Shown: piece after piece, positions 8,046-16,680 of the stretch
How the letters are laid out: the number at the start of each line of letters is the position of its first letter
Position numbering within the stretch: the first letter of the stretch is position 1
Origin: Chthoniobacter flavus Ellin428
GTDB taxonomy: Bacteria; Verrucomicrobiota; Verrucomicrobiia; Chthoniobacterales; Chthoniobacteraceae
Assembly: GCF_000173075.1 (NCBI RefSeq)
Contig: NZ_ABVL01000011.1
Location: forward strand, 1 to 64,000
Length of the DNA stretch: 64,000 nt
Reading direction: 5' to 3'
Position numbers and translations under genes: made by a program
Notes under the pieces: generated by a model
The model's database searches: none
What the model was told of the DNA's origin: nothing
What the model saw: the letters and a program-made list of their open reading frames with translations, nothing else

Positions 8046-8458
8046 GCGGATTCCTCGATGACGCGGGCCCCGTCGGCGCGGTGGGTGAAGCGGAGCCACT
8101 GGGTGTGTGCGGGGAGCAGGCCGGGGAATTTGTCGCCCCATTCGATGACACACACGCCGTCACCGTTGAGATATTCGTCGAGGCCGATCTTGAGCGCCTC
8201 GTCTTCGTCCTCCAGGCGGTAGAAATCGAAATGATAGAGCGGGAGACGGCCGCCGAGGTATTCGTGGATGAGGGTGAAGGTGGGGCTGGTGACGCCGGCG
8301 GTGGCGCCGAGTGCGGCGACGAGGCCTTTCACGAAATGGGTTTTGCCAGCGCCGAGATCGCCACACAGGGCGAGGACGTCACCGCGCCGGAGGGCGGCGG
8401 CGTGGGCACGGCCGTGGGCGATGGTTTCGTCAGCGCTCTGCGAAATGATCGTACCCAT
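8042..8458 (-). CDS. tsaE: tRNA t6A biosynthesis ATPase TsaE
   Basis: 138 residues. Small P-loop ATPase that powers the TsaB-TsaD complex in t6A synthesis. Walker A is GDLGAGKTH at about residues 33-41, followed by VTSPTFTLIHEY and the HFDFYRLED stretch, all family hallmarks. It overlaps thiL by 29 bp at its 5' end and tsaB by 4 bp at its 3' end, which argues for a tightly coupled operon. Confidence 0.93.
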   Translation of the reverse strand: MGTIISQSADETIAHGRAHAAALRRGDVLALCGDLGAGKTHFVKGLVAALGATAGVTSPTFTLIHEYLGGRLPLYHFDFYRLEDEDEALKIGLDEYLNGDGVCVIEWGDKFPGLLPAHTQWLRFTHRADGARVIEESA

Positions 8459-9350
8459 GGGAATACGGAGTGCGGATTGCGGAATGCGGAATGAGACGGC
8501 CGATTTGCGTGAGCGGCAGACGGGGAAAGCGCTTTTTCCAAGCTGCTTCGAGGGCGGTTGCGGAACGCGCGGGCAACGCGAAGAGGAGTTCGAAGTCTTC
8601 GCCGTCGCTCATCGCTTGAGTGGGAGTGCAGCCGGTATTTAAAGGGAGGCACGCTTCGTCGATGGTGTAGCCGCATTGGCTGGCAGCGGCGAGGCGTGGG
8701 AGGTCGGCGGCGAGACCGTCGCTCAGGTCCATCATGGCGCGCGGTTTGAAATGAGAAACGAGCCAGCGGGCTTCCTCGATGCGGGGTTGGAAGTCGAGAT
8801 GCTTGCCGGCCAGTGAGCCACCGAGACGGCCGGTGACGTAGAGGGAATCGCCGGGCCGTCCACCGGAACGCAGCACGCACTGCTGACGCTCGACCCAGCC
8901 GGTGAGCGCGATGTTGAGAAAGAGCGGGCCGGGAGAACGCGATGTTTCGCCACCGACGATGCCCACGTCATATTTCCGCGCCGCTTTGCGCAGGCCGGCG
9001 TAGAGGGCTTTCACGCGGTCGACGGGTGTCGCTGCCGGTGCGGCGAGGGTAATGAGGGCGTGCGCGGGTATTCCGCCCATCGCGGCGATATCGCTGATCG
9101 CACGGCAGAGGGCTTTCCAGCCGACGCGGCGGGCGTCTTCATCCGGCAGGAAATGGATCCCTTCGATGACGACATCCGTTTTCAAGAGCTGCCAGCGCGC
9201 ATCACGCTTGCGTCCGATCACCGCGCAATCGTCTCCCGCGCCGACGAGCACTTCCGCGCCGTGCGGCAGGTCGCGCGTGAGGGCAGCGACGAGACGATCC
9301 TCGCCCCAATCGGCGAGCGTAGGAGAGGAGTTATGCCGGGAGCGAGGCAT
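8430..9350 (-). CDS. thiL: Thiamine-monophosphate kinase ThiL
   Basis: 306 residues. ATP-dependent kinase making thiamine diphosphate from the monophosphate. GDDCAVIG near the start binds Mg-ATP; TDVVIEGIHF, ISDIAAMGG, GGETSRSPG and MDLSDGLAADLPRLA are the other conserved blocks. The last ~15 codons (RLIPHSAIRTPYSHGYDHF) are read through a small AT/GC repeat (8461-8497), so the native C-terminus may have been replaced by repeat sequence. No TPP riboswitch is visible upstream. Spacing to the preceding protease gene is 6 bp. Confidence 0.93.
   Translation of the reverse strand: MPRSRHNSSPTLADWGEDRLVAALTRDLPHGAEVLVGAGDDCAVIGRKRDARWQLLKTDVVIEGIHFLPDEDARRVGWKALCRAISDIAAMGGIPAHALITLAAPAATPVDRVKALYAGLRKAARKYDVGIVGGETSRSPGPLFLNIALTGWVERQQCVLRSGGRPGDSLYVTGRLGGSLAGKHLDFQPRIEEARWLVSHFKPRAMMDLSDGLAADLPRLAAASQCGYTIDEACLPLNTGCTPTQAMSDGEDFELLFALPARSATALEAAWKKRFPRLPLTQIGRLIPHSAIRTPYSHGYDHFAER
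8461..8497. repeat. Short tandem GCGGAATGCGGANT repeat
   Basis: Four imperfect units of about 7-8 bp (GGAATACGGAGTGCGGATTGCGGAATGCGGAATG, read in two parts) inside the 3' end of thiL and just upstream of the tsaE start. Units of this kind are usually intergenic; here they encode the ThiL tail. Confidence 0.6.
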
Positions 9351-9356
9351 GCAATT

Positions 9357-10178
9357 CTAATGAGCGAATTGCACCTGCGCGTAGAGCACGAGCAGGCTGG
9401 TGAAATTGAAGAGCGCGTGCATGCAGATCGGCACGAGCAACGAGCCGGTGCGCTCGTAGGCGATATTCAGGCAGACCGCGAGGACGAAGAGACCGGCGAA
9501 GGCCGCGAGGCTGGTGTGAAAGGCCGCGAAAAGCAGGCAGGCAAAAAAGCCGGCGCTCCACGGGCCGACATAGCGTTTCCATACGCCGTAGAAAAATCCG
9601 CGAAATAGGAACTCTTCGCAAGCCGGCTGAATGAGCACGGCGGAGACGAGGATTTTGCTCATCGACGCGTAGTCGTGCTCCTTCGCCATTTTAGTGAAGA
9701 GATCGACCAGCGGCTGGGGCTCGAGTGCGCCGTGCGAAAGGAGCGCGGTAATGGCGTTGGCGACTGCGGCGAGGGGAAAGGCCGCAAGCAGCAGGCCGAT
9801 CGCCCAGCCCAGCAACGCCAGGGGCCCTACCCGGTCGAGCCCGAAAGCGCGCCGGAGCTGGATGCCGCGGAAGGCCATGAAGCCTCCGATGCCGATGACG
9901 AACGCGATGAAGAGCAGCGAGTTCGGCAGCACGGCGCTGATATCCACCTTCGTCTCTTCGTGCGCGTGTCGCTGCACGGCGCCGAGCGCCATGAAGCCGA
10001 AGAACCCGGCGAAGACCAGGCTCATCAGCAACTCGGGCAGGTCGAATTGGTCGACGAGCACCTTCCCGCCTTCGCGAATGATCCGGATCAACTGCCGGCC
10101 GTAGATCGCCAGGCCGATGAGGACGAAAAATCCCGCGACGAGAAAGTCCGCAAGCGTTGGGGAAGCGGAAACCGGCAA
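9357..10178 (-). CDS. CPBP-family intramembrane metalloprotease
   Basis: 273 residues from a TTG start. Polytopic membrane protein of the CAAX/bacteriocin-processing (Abi) family. The diagnostic motifs are CEEFLFRGF (motif 1, E-E-x3-R), FAAFH (motif 2) and HALFNF (motif 3) in the last third. At least six hydrophobic segments precede or include these. Substrate unknown; roles range from prenyl-protein cleavage to bacteriocin self-immunity. It starts 3 bp after the sppA stop, so both envelope proteases are co-transcribed with the thiL-tsaE-tsaB genes. Confidence 0.88.
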   Translation of the reverse strand: MPVSASPTLADFLVAGFFVLIGLAIYGRQLIRIIREGGKVLVDQFDLPELLMSLVFAGFFGFMALGAVQRHAHEETKVDISAVLPNSLLFIAFVIGIGGFMAFRGIQLRRAFGLDRVGPLALLGWAIGLLLAAFPLAAVANAITALLSHGALEPQPLVDLFTKMAKEHDYASMSKILVSAVLIQPACEEFLFRGFFYGVWKRYVGPWSAGFFACLLFAAFHTSLAAFAGLFVLAVCLNIAYERTGSLLVPICMHALFNFTSLLVLYAQVQFAH

Positions 10179-10181
10179 GGG

Positions 10182-11219
10182 TTACGGCGCGTAAGAGCCC
10201 GGCAGGAAATAGAGCCGCCCGGCTTCGAGCTTCGGTCGGATGGTGTTGGCCAGATTCACCTCAACGCTGGTCTTTTCACTTTGGCCCAGCAGACGGAAAA
10301 GTTTCCCGAGCTTGAAGGGCGACTCGTAGCGAATGACCGTGGCGCCCCGTGCGTTGCCGAGTTCCATGGCCTTGGCGTAGGCGTCTTCCACTTCGCCAGT
10401 GGCGTTGATCAGCTTGGCGGCGAGGGCGTCCTTGCCGGAGATGACGCGGCCATCGGCGAGGCCGTGGCGAAGTTCGTCTTCGTTGAGCTTGCGCTCCTTG
10501 GCCACGATGCCGACGAACTTGCCGTAGGTGTCCATGACCATCTTCTGGATGTAATCGCGCTCTTCCTGGGTGAGATCGCGCGAACCGCTGAGCATGTCTT
10601 TGAACTGGCCGCTCTTGAAGGTGACGGTCTGCAGCCCGAGCTTGCCGAAAAGCTCCTTGTAGTTGAGCGATTGCATGATCACACCGATGGAGCCGGTGAG
10701 CGTGGTTTCATTCGCCATGAGCCAGGTGCCGGCGCAGGAGATGTAATAACCGCCCGAAGCCGCGAGCGAGCCCATGTAGACGACGACCGGTTTCTTCTTT
10801 CCGTAACCGCCCTCGCGCACCTTGCGCACGGCATCGTAAATGGAATCGGAGGCGGTGACCTCACCACCGGGGGAATCGACATAGAGCACCACGGCCTTCA
10901 CTTTTTCGTCGGTGGCGGCCTGCTCGAGCTGAATTTTCAGGTCGTCGACCATCGATTCGCCGAGGGCACCCGGTTCGGAAGAGCTGATGACACCCCGCAG
11001 GTAAATGAGGGCGATTTTGGAGTCGGTCACCTTGCCATCCTTGGTCGGCTTGGCGTCCACGACGACGGATTCCTCAAAGCGCGGCGCCCTGGGCATGACG
11101 ACGGTGCGCACGCTGTTGCCGCTGGCTACGATGAAGACGATGGCTAGGACCGTGAGGAAGCCGAGGCAAAGGCCGAAGCCCGCCAGCATCCAGAGACAGC
11201 CTGAATTTTTCTGCGTCAT
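10182..11219 (-). CDS. sppA: Signal peptide peptidase SppA (36K type)
   Basis: 345 residues. Membrane-bound Ser-Lys protease that degrades cleaved signal peptides. An N-terminal anchor (LAGFGLCLGFLTVLAIVFIV) is followed by the S49 domain: VLYVDSPGGEVTASD, MGSLAASGGYYISC with the nucleophile Ser, LTGSIGVIMQ, and a later Lys-rich EERDYIQKMVMDTYGKFV region. Length matches the short bacterial form. Head of the 3' part of the minus-strand operon; a repeat at 11285-11380 separates it from nnrD/E. Confidence 0.93.
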   Translation of the reverse strand: MTQKNSGCLWMLAGFGLCLGFLTVLAIVFIVASGNSVRTVVMPRAPRFEESVVVDAKPTKDGKVTDSKIALIYLRGVISSSEPGALGESMVDDLKIQLEQAATDEKVKAVVLYVDSPGGEVTASDSIYDAVRKVREGGYGKKKPVVVYMGSLAASGGYYISCAGTWLMANETTLTGSIGVIMQSLNYKELFGKLGLQTVTFKSGQFKDMLSGSRDLTQEERDYIQKMVMDTYGKFVGIVAKERKLNEDELRHGLADGRVISGKDALAAKLINATGEVEDAYAKAMELGNARGATVIRYESPFKLGKLFRLLGQSEKTSVEVNLANTIRPKLEAGRLYFLPGSYAP

Positions 11220-11284
11220 GGAGGGGGAACGTTGGCGGATGTGGGGACGTTAGACAAGAGGGAAGCGGGGGAGGGGAAGGTGGA

Positions 11285-11380
11285 ACATCCAACATCCAAC
11301 ACCCAACATCGAACATCCAATTGCGCAGGCTACGTGCGCGAGCGGGCTTTTGGGTGGGACTAATTGGATGTTGGGTGTTC
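11285..11380. repeat. Inverted AACATCCAACA repeat
   Basis: The left arm has tandem AACATCCAACATCCAACACC-type units (11285-11322) ending in CATCCAATT; the right arm AATTGGATGTTGGGTGTT (11363-11380) is its reverse complement. It sits between nnrD/E and sppA. Such units are common in intergenic DNA of this group (recollection). A stem of about 18 bp could weaken read-through from nnrD/E into sppA. Confidence 0.65.
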
Positions 11381-11393
11381 TGCCCTTCCGCCT

Positions 11394-12893
11394 TCACCCC
11401 TTCCCCGCTCGCAGATCTTGGAAAGCCCGGCCAAGGTATCGGAATAGCAGTGTCGGAGTCAGGGATTCCTCGGATTCGTCGCCTACCGTCACCGCGAGTT
11501 CGGCGGCGCGGCCACAGAGCCAGGCCCCCACCCGGGCGGCGTCGTAGAGGGAAAGACCCTGCCCGGCGAGCGCGGCGCAGACGCCAGTAAGGATATCGCC
11601 CATGCCACCGGTGGCCATGCCGGGCGAGCCGGTGGTGTTGTAAGAAAAGGGGTGGTCACGCTGGCCTATGAGGGTGCGGGAACCTTTCAACAGGAGGGTA
11701 TGGGGCCAGCGGGTGGTGAAGGCTTCGACGGTCTCGCGGCGGCTGCGATCTTTGGACTTGGGATCGAGCCGGGCCATTTCCCCGGGATGCGGGGTGAGCA
11801 GGCGAGGGCCGGCGCAGCGATCCAAGAGATGGATGCTGTCGGAGAGGATATTGAGGGCGTCGGCGTCCACGACCATGGGCTGGGGGGCCTGTTCGATGAT
11901 TTGGCGCACTTCGCTGGCGTGGCCGCTACCCAAGCCTGGACCGATGGCGAGGACGTCGGTCTTGGCTTCGAGCACTTCCAGATAGGATTGCACCGGTTTT
12001 ACCATCACCTCGGGGCCGATGGCGGAGACGACGATGAGATAGATGTTTTCGGTGGCGAAGAGGGTGATGAGCCCGGCCCCGGCACGGACACAGGCCTCGG
12101 CGGACATGATGGCCGCACCGACGAAACCACGGGAACCGGCGACGATTCCGACCCGCCCGCACTGGCCTTTGTGCATGTCGAAATTGCGCCGGGGGAGCGT
12201 GGATTGGAGCTCTTCGGCGGTGGCCACGCCGTCAGGATTCCCGCCGGAGGCGCGCTTGCTGAGTTCTTCCAGTGGCAATACGGCCAGTCGGCCAACGAAG
12301 CGAGCGGCGGCATCGGCCAGTAACGGCTGCTTGGCGAAGGAAATAGTCAGCGTGTAGTCGGCGATCACGGTGTCCGGATCGGCGGCGCCGGTTTCGCTAT
12401 CGAGGCCGGTGGGCAGATCGATGGCGAAGACCCGGGCGTTGCTGGTGGCGCGGAGGCGATTGATCTCGCGGGTGGCGTCGAGAATGGGCGGGCGCAACGC
12501 TCCGCCGGCGCCGATCCCGAGCAGGCCGTCCAGGATGATCACCGGCTGTGGTCCCGGCCTCGACAGGATGCAATGGCGGCCGTCTGGTCCGGTGGCGATG
12601 TCGCGCACGACCTCCCAATTCTGGCGGGTCAAAGGCGCCCATTTGTCTTCTGGGAAGGCAGGCTTCCACTCGAGCGTCCAGCCCGCTTCCGCAAGGTGCC
12701 GGGCGGCGACCAAGGCATCGCCTCCATTGTGGCCTTTGCCGAAGACGACGATGCACTTGCCAGGAAAGGGGTAAAACTGGCGCACCGTTTCGGCGATCTT
12801 CCGGCCGGCTTCCTCCATCAGGGCCTCGGCGGTGATACCATCGGCAAAGGCGCGTTCCTCCAGCGCTTTCATTTCACGCGAAGTCAGGATCAT
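11394..12893 (-). CDS. nnrD: Bifunctional NAD(P)H-hydrate epimerase/dehydratase
   Basis: 499 residues; an NnrE-NnrD fusion that repairs hydrated NAD(P)H. N-terminal YjeF epimerase domain: VVFGKGHNGGDALVAARHL near residue 50 and FAIDLPTGLDSETG near residue 160. C-terminal ribokinase-like dehydratase domain: GRVGIVAGSRGFVGA, MVVDADALNIL, LLTPHPGEMARLD and TGSPGMATGGMGDILTG with the catalytic Asp. Length is typical of the fused form. First gene of the minus-strand run; its start faces a repeat-filled gap of 342 bp. Confidence 0.95.
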   Translation of the reverse strand: MILTSREMKALEERAFADGITAEALMEEAGRKIAETVRQFYPFPGKCIVVFGKGHNGGDALVAARHLAEAGWTLEWKPAFPEDKWAPLTRQNWEVVRDIATGPDGRHCILSRPGPQPVIILDGLLGIGAGGALRPPILDATREINRLRATSNARVFAIDLPTGLDSETGAADPDTVIADYTLTISFAKQPLLADAAARFVGRLAVLPLEELSKRASGGNPDGVATAEELQSTLPRRNFDMHKGQCGRVGIVAGSRGFVGAAIMSAEACVRAGAGLITLFATENIYLIVVSAIGPEVMVKPVQSYLEVLEAKTDVLAIGPGLGSGHASEVRQIIEQAPQPMVVDADALNILSDSIHLLDRCAGPRLLTPHPGEMARLDPKSKDRSRRETVEAFTTRWPHTLLLKGSRTLIGQRDHPFSYNTTGSPGMATGGMGDILTGVCAALAGQGLSLYDAARVGAWLCGRAAELAVTVGDESEESLTPTLLFRYLGRAFQDLRAGKG

Positions 12894-12943
12894 AGCGATG
12901 CTCCAGTGGTTTCAGAGATGTGGTGTCGGCAGTAAAGACGCGG

Positions 12944-13165
12944 CAGGAGGTCTCTGGGGAGCGCACTCGTCCCGAGTGCTGGTTTCGGCGTCTCGCCGAA
13001 ACGAACTTCTTCTGCGCCCTCACAGATATTGTCCGTTGCCTTGGAGAAGGAGGTGGGAAAAAGTCCGCGAAGGCGAGACGCCTTCGCCAGCACTCGAGAC
13101 CGAAGAGGCGGAGGGGAATAGTGGGGGTAGGTTGAAGGGTGAGCGTGCGCTCCCCGGAGCTCCTG
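12944..13165. repeat. Repeat family B, copy 1 (terminal inverted repeats)
   Basis: About 222 bp. Left end CAGGAGGTCTCTGGGGAGCG (12944-12963), right end CGCTCCCCGGAGCTCCTG (13148-13165), inverted. The interior contains GTTTCGGCGTCTCGCCGAAAC and GCGAAGGCGAGACGCCTTCGC, two perfect small hairpins. A second copy lies at 61737-61901, right behind the reverse transcriptase. No coding capacity. It fills the gap 12894-13235. Confidence 0.7.
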
Positions 13166-13235
13166 CGACTTCGCTGGATTGGAATGGCTTGGGCTCATTT
13201 CCAATCTAATTCGCAGACCTGCCTTGGACTGCGGG

Positions 13236-13835
13236 TCACTGATAGCGATCCATGATCCCGCGTGCGATGGCATCGGCGATCTTTTGCCGGTAGGCAGCCG
13301 AGTTGCCGACCTTGTCCGCGTCTTGGGGGTTACTCAGAAATCCCGGCTCGACGAGGATCGAGGGGATGATCGTGCGGCGAATGACGAAAAACCCGCGTCG
13401 GCGAACGTGCCGGTCTTCCAAGCCAGTCGCCGCGAGCAGTCGCCGATGCACGGCTGCGGCGAGCGAGGCGCTCTGCGACGAGTAGTAATAGGTCTCCACG
13501 CCGTCCGCCGCGATGCGCGGTGCGCCATTGAAATGGACGCTGACAAAGATGGCGTTGCTCTGGGCATTGGCGATGTCGCAGCGCTGGCGGAGGCCGACGA
13601 AGTAATCGCCATCGCGCGTGAGGATGACGTGAAACCCATGCGCGCGCAAAGTGGCCGCGAGCCGCAGGCCAACGTCGAGGGTATAAGGTTTCTCGGGTAC
13701 CCGCTGACCGGGAGCGCCACCACGATCGATGCCTCCATGGCCCGGATCGATAACGACGGTGAGCGCTCGCGCCGGGGAGACAGCGAGGAAGACCACAGTG
13801 AAAACCAAGGTAAGTAGGAAACCGGGGTATTTCAT
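13236..13835 (-). CDS. N-acetylmuramoyl-L-alanine amidase (Amidase_3), exported
   Basis: 199 residues from ATG 13835. Zinc amidase that cuts the bond between MurNAc and the stem peptide during cell separation. A signal peptide (FLLTLVFTVVFLAVSPARA) is followed by VVIDPGHGGIDRG with the first Zn His, VHFNG with the second, and SILVEPGFLSNPQDA with the catalytic Glu. The domain stands alone, without AMIN or SPOR domains, so localisation signals are missing or supplied by partners. A longer reading upstream to 14024 has no support. Confidence 0.92.
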   Translation of the reverse strand: MKYPGFLLTLVFTVVFLAVSPARALTVVIDPGHGGIDRGGAPGQRVPEKPYTLDVGLRLAATLRAHGFHVILTRDGDYFVGLRQRCDIANAQSNAIFVSVHFNGAPRIAADGVETYYYSSQSASLAAAVHRRLLAATGLEDRHVRRRGFFVIRRTIIPSILVEPGFLSNPQDADKVGNSAAYRQKIADAIARGIMDRYQ

Positions 13836-14095
13836 GGCAAACCGCGCCAAAGAGTTTGGAAAACCGGTGCGCTTGGCGAGAGGAAAATCGCTACAGGAAT
13901 TGATGGGCACGGCGAAAGTTTGAGAGATGGGGTAGTGGGAAGGACGGGTTGCGGGAGGCTTTGGAGCGTCGCAGGGCGGTTGGCGTTCGTTTTTTCCGAA
14001 CAGAATTTCAATCGCCGGTGGCATTCACGGGCATGCTCGTTAACATCTGGTGGCCGTGGCCCTCCATTGATTCTGCGGCCGCCGATTTTCCCGCC

Positions 14096-16561
14096 ATGCC
14101 AGTATCTCCACTCTCCACTCGCTCCCTCTTTGCCACGGCCTTGATCGCTTTGACGCTCCCGCTCTCGGCGCAAAAAATGGCCACGCGGACCGGCGAGGCG
14201 CCCGGGCCGTGGATTCTCGGTACGATCGGGGTGGGCAAGGGCGTGGACGCCAAAACACCGAAGGCGACGGCGCTCAAGGGAATCGCAATCAAGATCGGTG
14301 ACCAAGGGGAAGCGGCGATCGCTTATGATCTCGACCTTTGTCGCGTGGTGGGGGTGTGGACGGGCAAGTTTACCACGCCGATGAACCTGATGTCGCGGGG
14401 CGATTACCCGACGGCCTTGGGGGACGTGTCTTTCACGACCGGCGAAGGCCCGGGGTTCATCGCTGGGAAAGCGCCGCAGGTGTGGAAGGATGCGCGGCCG
14501 GAGCCGTTCGGGCCGTTGCCGCCGGGGCAGGCGCGTTTCAAGGGGTTCTTCGTGAACGGCCGCAAAACCATCCTGAAATGGAACATCGGTGGGATCGACG
14601 TATTGGAGATGCCGGGCTACGATGAGGTGATGAATGGCGGCGCCTACTTCACGCGCACTTTTTATGTGCCGCCGACGAAACAGCCGATGCAGATCCTCGT
14701 GGCGGGGAATCCGCAGGCGGACAATCCGTTCGACGTGCCGACGCACAAGCGCACCGAGGGGGCGGTCGAAGGGCTGGAAGACAAGGAGCGCGTGATGCAA
14801 TCGACGCCGTGGGTGCATGGCGATCATGGCGAAGTGATGATCTGGGCGGCCGGCGATCCCGATGGCTCGATGTGGCGGAAGCTCAACGGTCAGCTCGCGC
14901 TCGAAGTGGCGCCGCATGCCAGGCCGGCCACCTTCCAGGTCGCCTACTGGACGGCGCCGGCGCGCGACCCCGATGGCCGTGGCGCGCCGCTCTTTTTCCA
15001 CGAGCCGGACATCAACCTGCCCGCGTTGCTCAAAGGCGGCCCGGCGCATTGGCCGGAGCCGGTGGTCACCGAGGGCGATACTGCGACGGCGAAGGCGGAT
15101 TCGGCTTATGTGGTGGATACGATCAAGGTGCCGGAGCCGAATCCATGGAACGCGCCGATGTTCATCGGGGGATTCGATTTCTTCCCGGATGGCCGCGCGG
15201 CGGTGTGCACCTTTCACGGCGATGTGTTCATCGTCTCGGGAATCGACGACACGCTGGGGCACGTGACGTGGAAGCGTTTCGCCAGCGGGCTGTACCATGC
15301 CCTGGGATTGAAGATCGTGAACGGCGATATCTATGTGACGTGCCGCGATGGGCTGTGGCACTTGCGCGACCTCAATGGTGACGGCGAGGCCGACTCCTAT
15401 GAGGCGTTCAACTTCGACGTGAAGGTGACGAAGAGCTTCCACGAATTTGTCTTCGATCTGCAGACGGATCCGCAGGGGAATTTCTATTTCGCCAAAGCCG
15501 GCCCCGTGAAAAATGGCGGGCGCGGCTTCGATGAGGTCATGGCGCATCACGGGTCGCTCATGCGCGTGTCGCCGGATGGTTCGAAGCTCGATGTGGTGGC
15601 GACGGGATTCCGTGCGCCCAATGGAATCGGGTGCGGTCCGCACGGCGAACTGACGACGGGCGACAACGAAGGCACGTGGACGCCGGTCTGCCGGTTGAAT
15701 TGGATCAAGCCGGGCGGCTTCTATGGGGTGGTGCCGCTGGCGCATCGCGACCCGCTGCCGACGGACTATGACCGGCCGCTTTGCTGGATGCCGAAGCGCG
15801 TGGACAACTCGAGCGGCGGCCAGGTGTGGGTCCCGGATGACAACCGCTGGGGTCCGTGGCGCGGGCAACTGCTGCACACCAGCTACGGGACGTGCTCGCT
15901 TTTCGGTGTGCTGCGCGAGGAGGTCTCCGGCGCGAATGTGCCCTCGGCGATCAGTCCGCGACCGGCGACGGTGATGCAAGGCGGCGTGGTGCGTTTCCCG
16001 GTGAATTTCCAGAGCGGCATCATGCGCGCGCGGTTCAATCCGAAGGATGGGCAGCTTTATGTCGCCGGCCTGCGGGGCTGGCAGACGACGGCGGTGAAGA
16101 ACGGGTGTTTTCAGCGGGTGCGCTACCAATCCGCGGCACCCGTGCGGATGCCCATCGGGCTGCACGCGACGAAGCGCGGTGTGCGATTGGATTTCGCCTG
16201 CGAACTCGACGCCGCCAGCGCGGCCGACGTGCAGAACTGGGGCGTGGAGGTGTGGAATTACATCTGGTCGAGCGCCTACGGCTCACCGGAGATTTCGACG
16301 ATGGGCGCCGCAGTCACACCTACGGAACAGGGCAAGGACGGCGCGATGCAGTACACCAATCAGCAAATGGCGCAGAAGAAACACGACACGCTGACCGTGA
16401 AGAGCGCGACCGTTTCCGCGGACAAGAAATCCGTCTTCCTGGAGATCCCCGAGATCAAGCCGGTGATGCAGATGGCGATCAAGTTTGGCATCCGCTCAGC
16501 GGATGGCGGGGAGATCCGCAGCGAGGTGATCAACACGATCCACGCGCTGGCGGAGAAATAG
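14096..16561 (+). CDS. Exported DUF6797-type protein with a sorbosone-dehydrogenase-like propeller
   Basis: 821 residues from ATG 14096, which gives a signal peptide (SLFATALIALTLPLSAQ). The N-terminal ~250 residues (MATRTGEAPGPWILGTIGVG, YDLDLCRVVGVWTGKF) resemble DUF6797, found in large exported proteins of Planctomycetes and Verrucomicrobia. The middle reads like a beta-propeller (FLPDGRAAVCTFHGDVFIV-like, GLWHLRDLNGDGEADSYEAF, ATGFRAPNGIGCGPHGELTT), similar to glucose/sorbosone dehydrogenases. No CxxCH is present, so the cytochrome domain often attached in this group is absent. Role probably periplasmic sugar oxidation or binding; function inferred. Confidence 0.75.
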   Translation: MPVSPLSTRSLFATALIALTLPLSAQKMATRTGEAPGPWILGTIGVGKGVDAKTPKATALKGIAIKIGDQGEAAIAYDLDLCRVVGVWTGKFTTPMNLMSRGDYPTALGDVSFTTGEGPGFIAGKAPQVWKDARPEPFGPLPPGQARFKGFFVNGRKTILKWNIGGIDVLEMPGYDEVMNGGAYFTRTFYVPPTKQPMQILVAGNPQADNPFDVPTHKRTEGAVEGLEDKERVMQSTPWVHGDHGEVMIWAAGDPDGSMWRKLNGQLALEVAPHARPATFQVAYWTAPARDPDGRGAPLFFHEPDINLPALLKGGPAHWPEPVVTEGDTATAKADSAYVVDTIKVPEPNPWNAPMFIGGFDFFPDGRAAVCTFHGDVFIVSGIDDTLGHVTWKRFASGLYHALGLKIVNGDIYVTCRDGLWHLRDLNGDGEADSYEAFNFDVKVTKSFHEFVFDLQTDPQGNFYFAKAGPVKNGGRGFDEVMAHHGSLMRVSPDGSKLDVVATGFRAPNGIGCGPHGELTTGDNEGTWTPVCRLNWIKPGGFYGVVPLAHRDPLPTDYDRPLCWMPKRVDNSSGGQVWVPDDNRWGPWRGQLLHTSYGTCSLFGVLREEVSGANVPSAISPRPATVMQGGVVRFPVNFQSGIMRARFNPKDGQLYVAGLRGWQTTAVKNGCFQRVRYQSAAPVRMPIGLHATKRGVRLDFACELDAASAADVQNWGVEVWNYIWSSAYGSPEISTMGAAVTPTEQGKDGAMQYTNQQMAQKKHDTLTVKSATVSADKKSVFLEIPEIKPVMQMAIKFGIRSADGGEIRSEVINTIHALAEK

Positions 16562-16575
16562 ACGGCGTAGCGGGG

Positions 16576-16657
16576 TTCTTAATCTTACTCTTAATCCTAA
16601 TCTTAATCTCGGCCTTGCCGGAGAGAGTAAGATTACGATTAGGATTAAGATTAAGAA
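16576..16657. terminator. Inverted TTAATC-repeat hairpin between convergent genes
   Basis: Left arm 16576-16610 (TTCTTAATCTTACTCTTAAT...) and right arm 16623-16657 are imperfect reverse complements built from TTAATC units, with a 12-nt loop. It lies between genes that end toward each other (16561 and 16681), so a bidirectional terminator is a reasonable reading. The right arm does not end in a pure T-run on either strand, so efficiency is unclear. Confidence 0.5.
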
Positions 16658-16680
16658 GGAGAAGTGGCCTCCGGCCCAGG

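Noticed and set aside
9351-9356. TPP riboswitch before thiL
   Set aside because: thiL starts 6 bp after the previous gene in an operon; there is no room and no THI-box sequence.
13832-16165. Minus-strand open frame of 777 codons
   Set aside because: Antisense of the DUF6797-type protein; Arg/His-rich and without any motif, while the sense strand has a signal peptide and propeller blocks.
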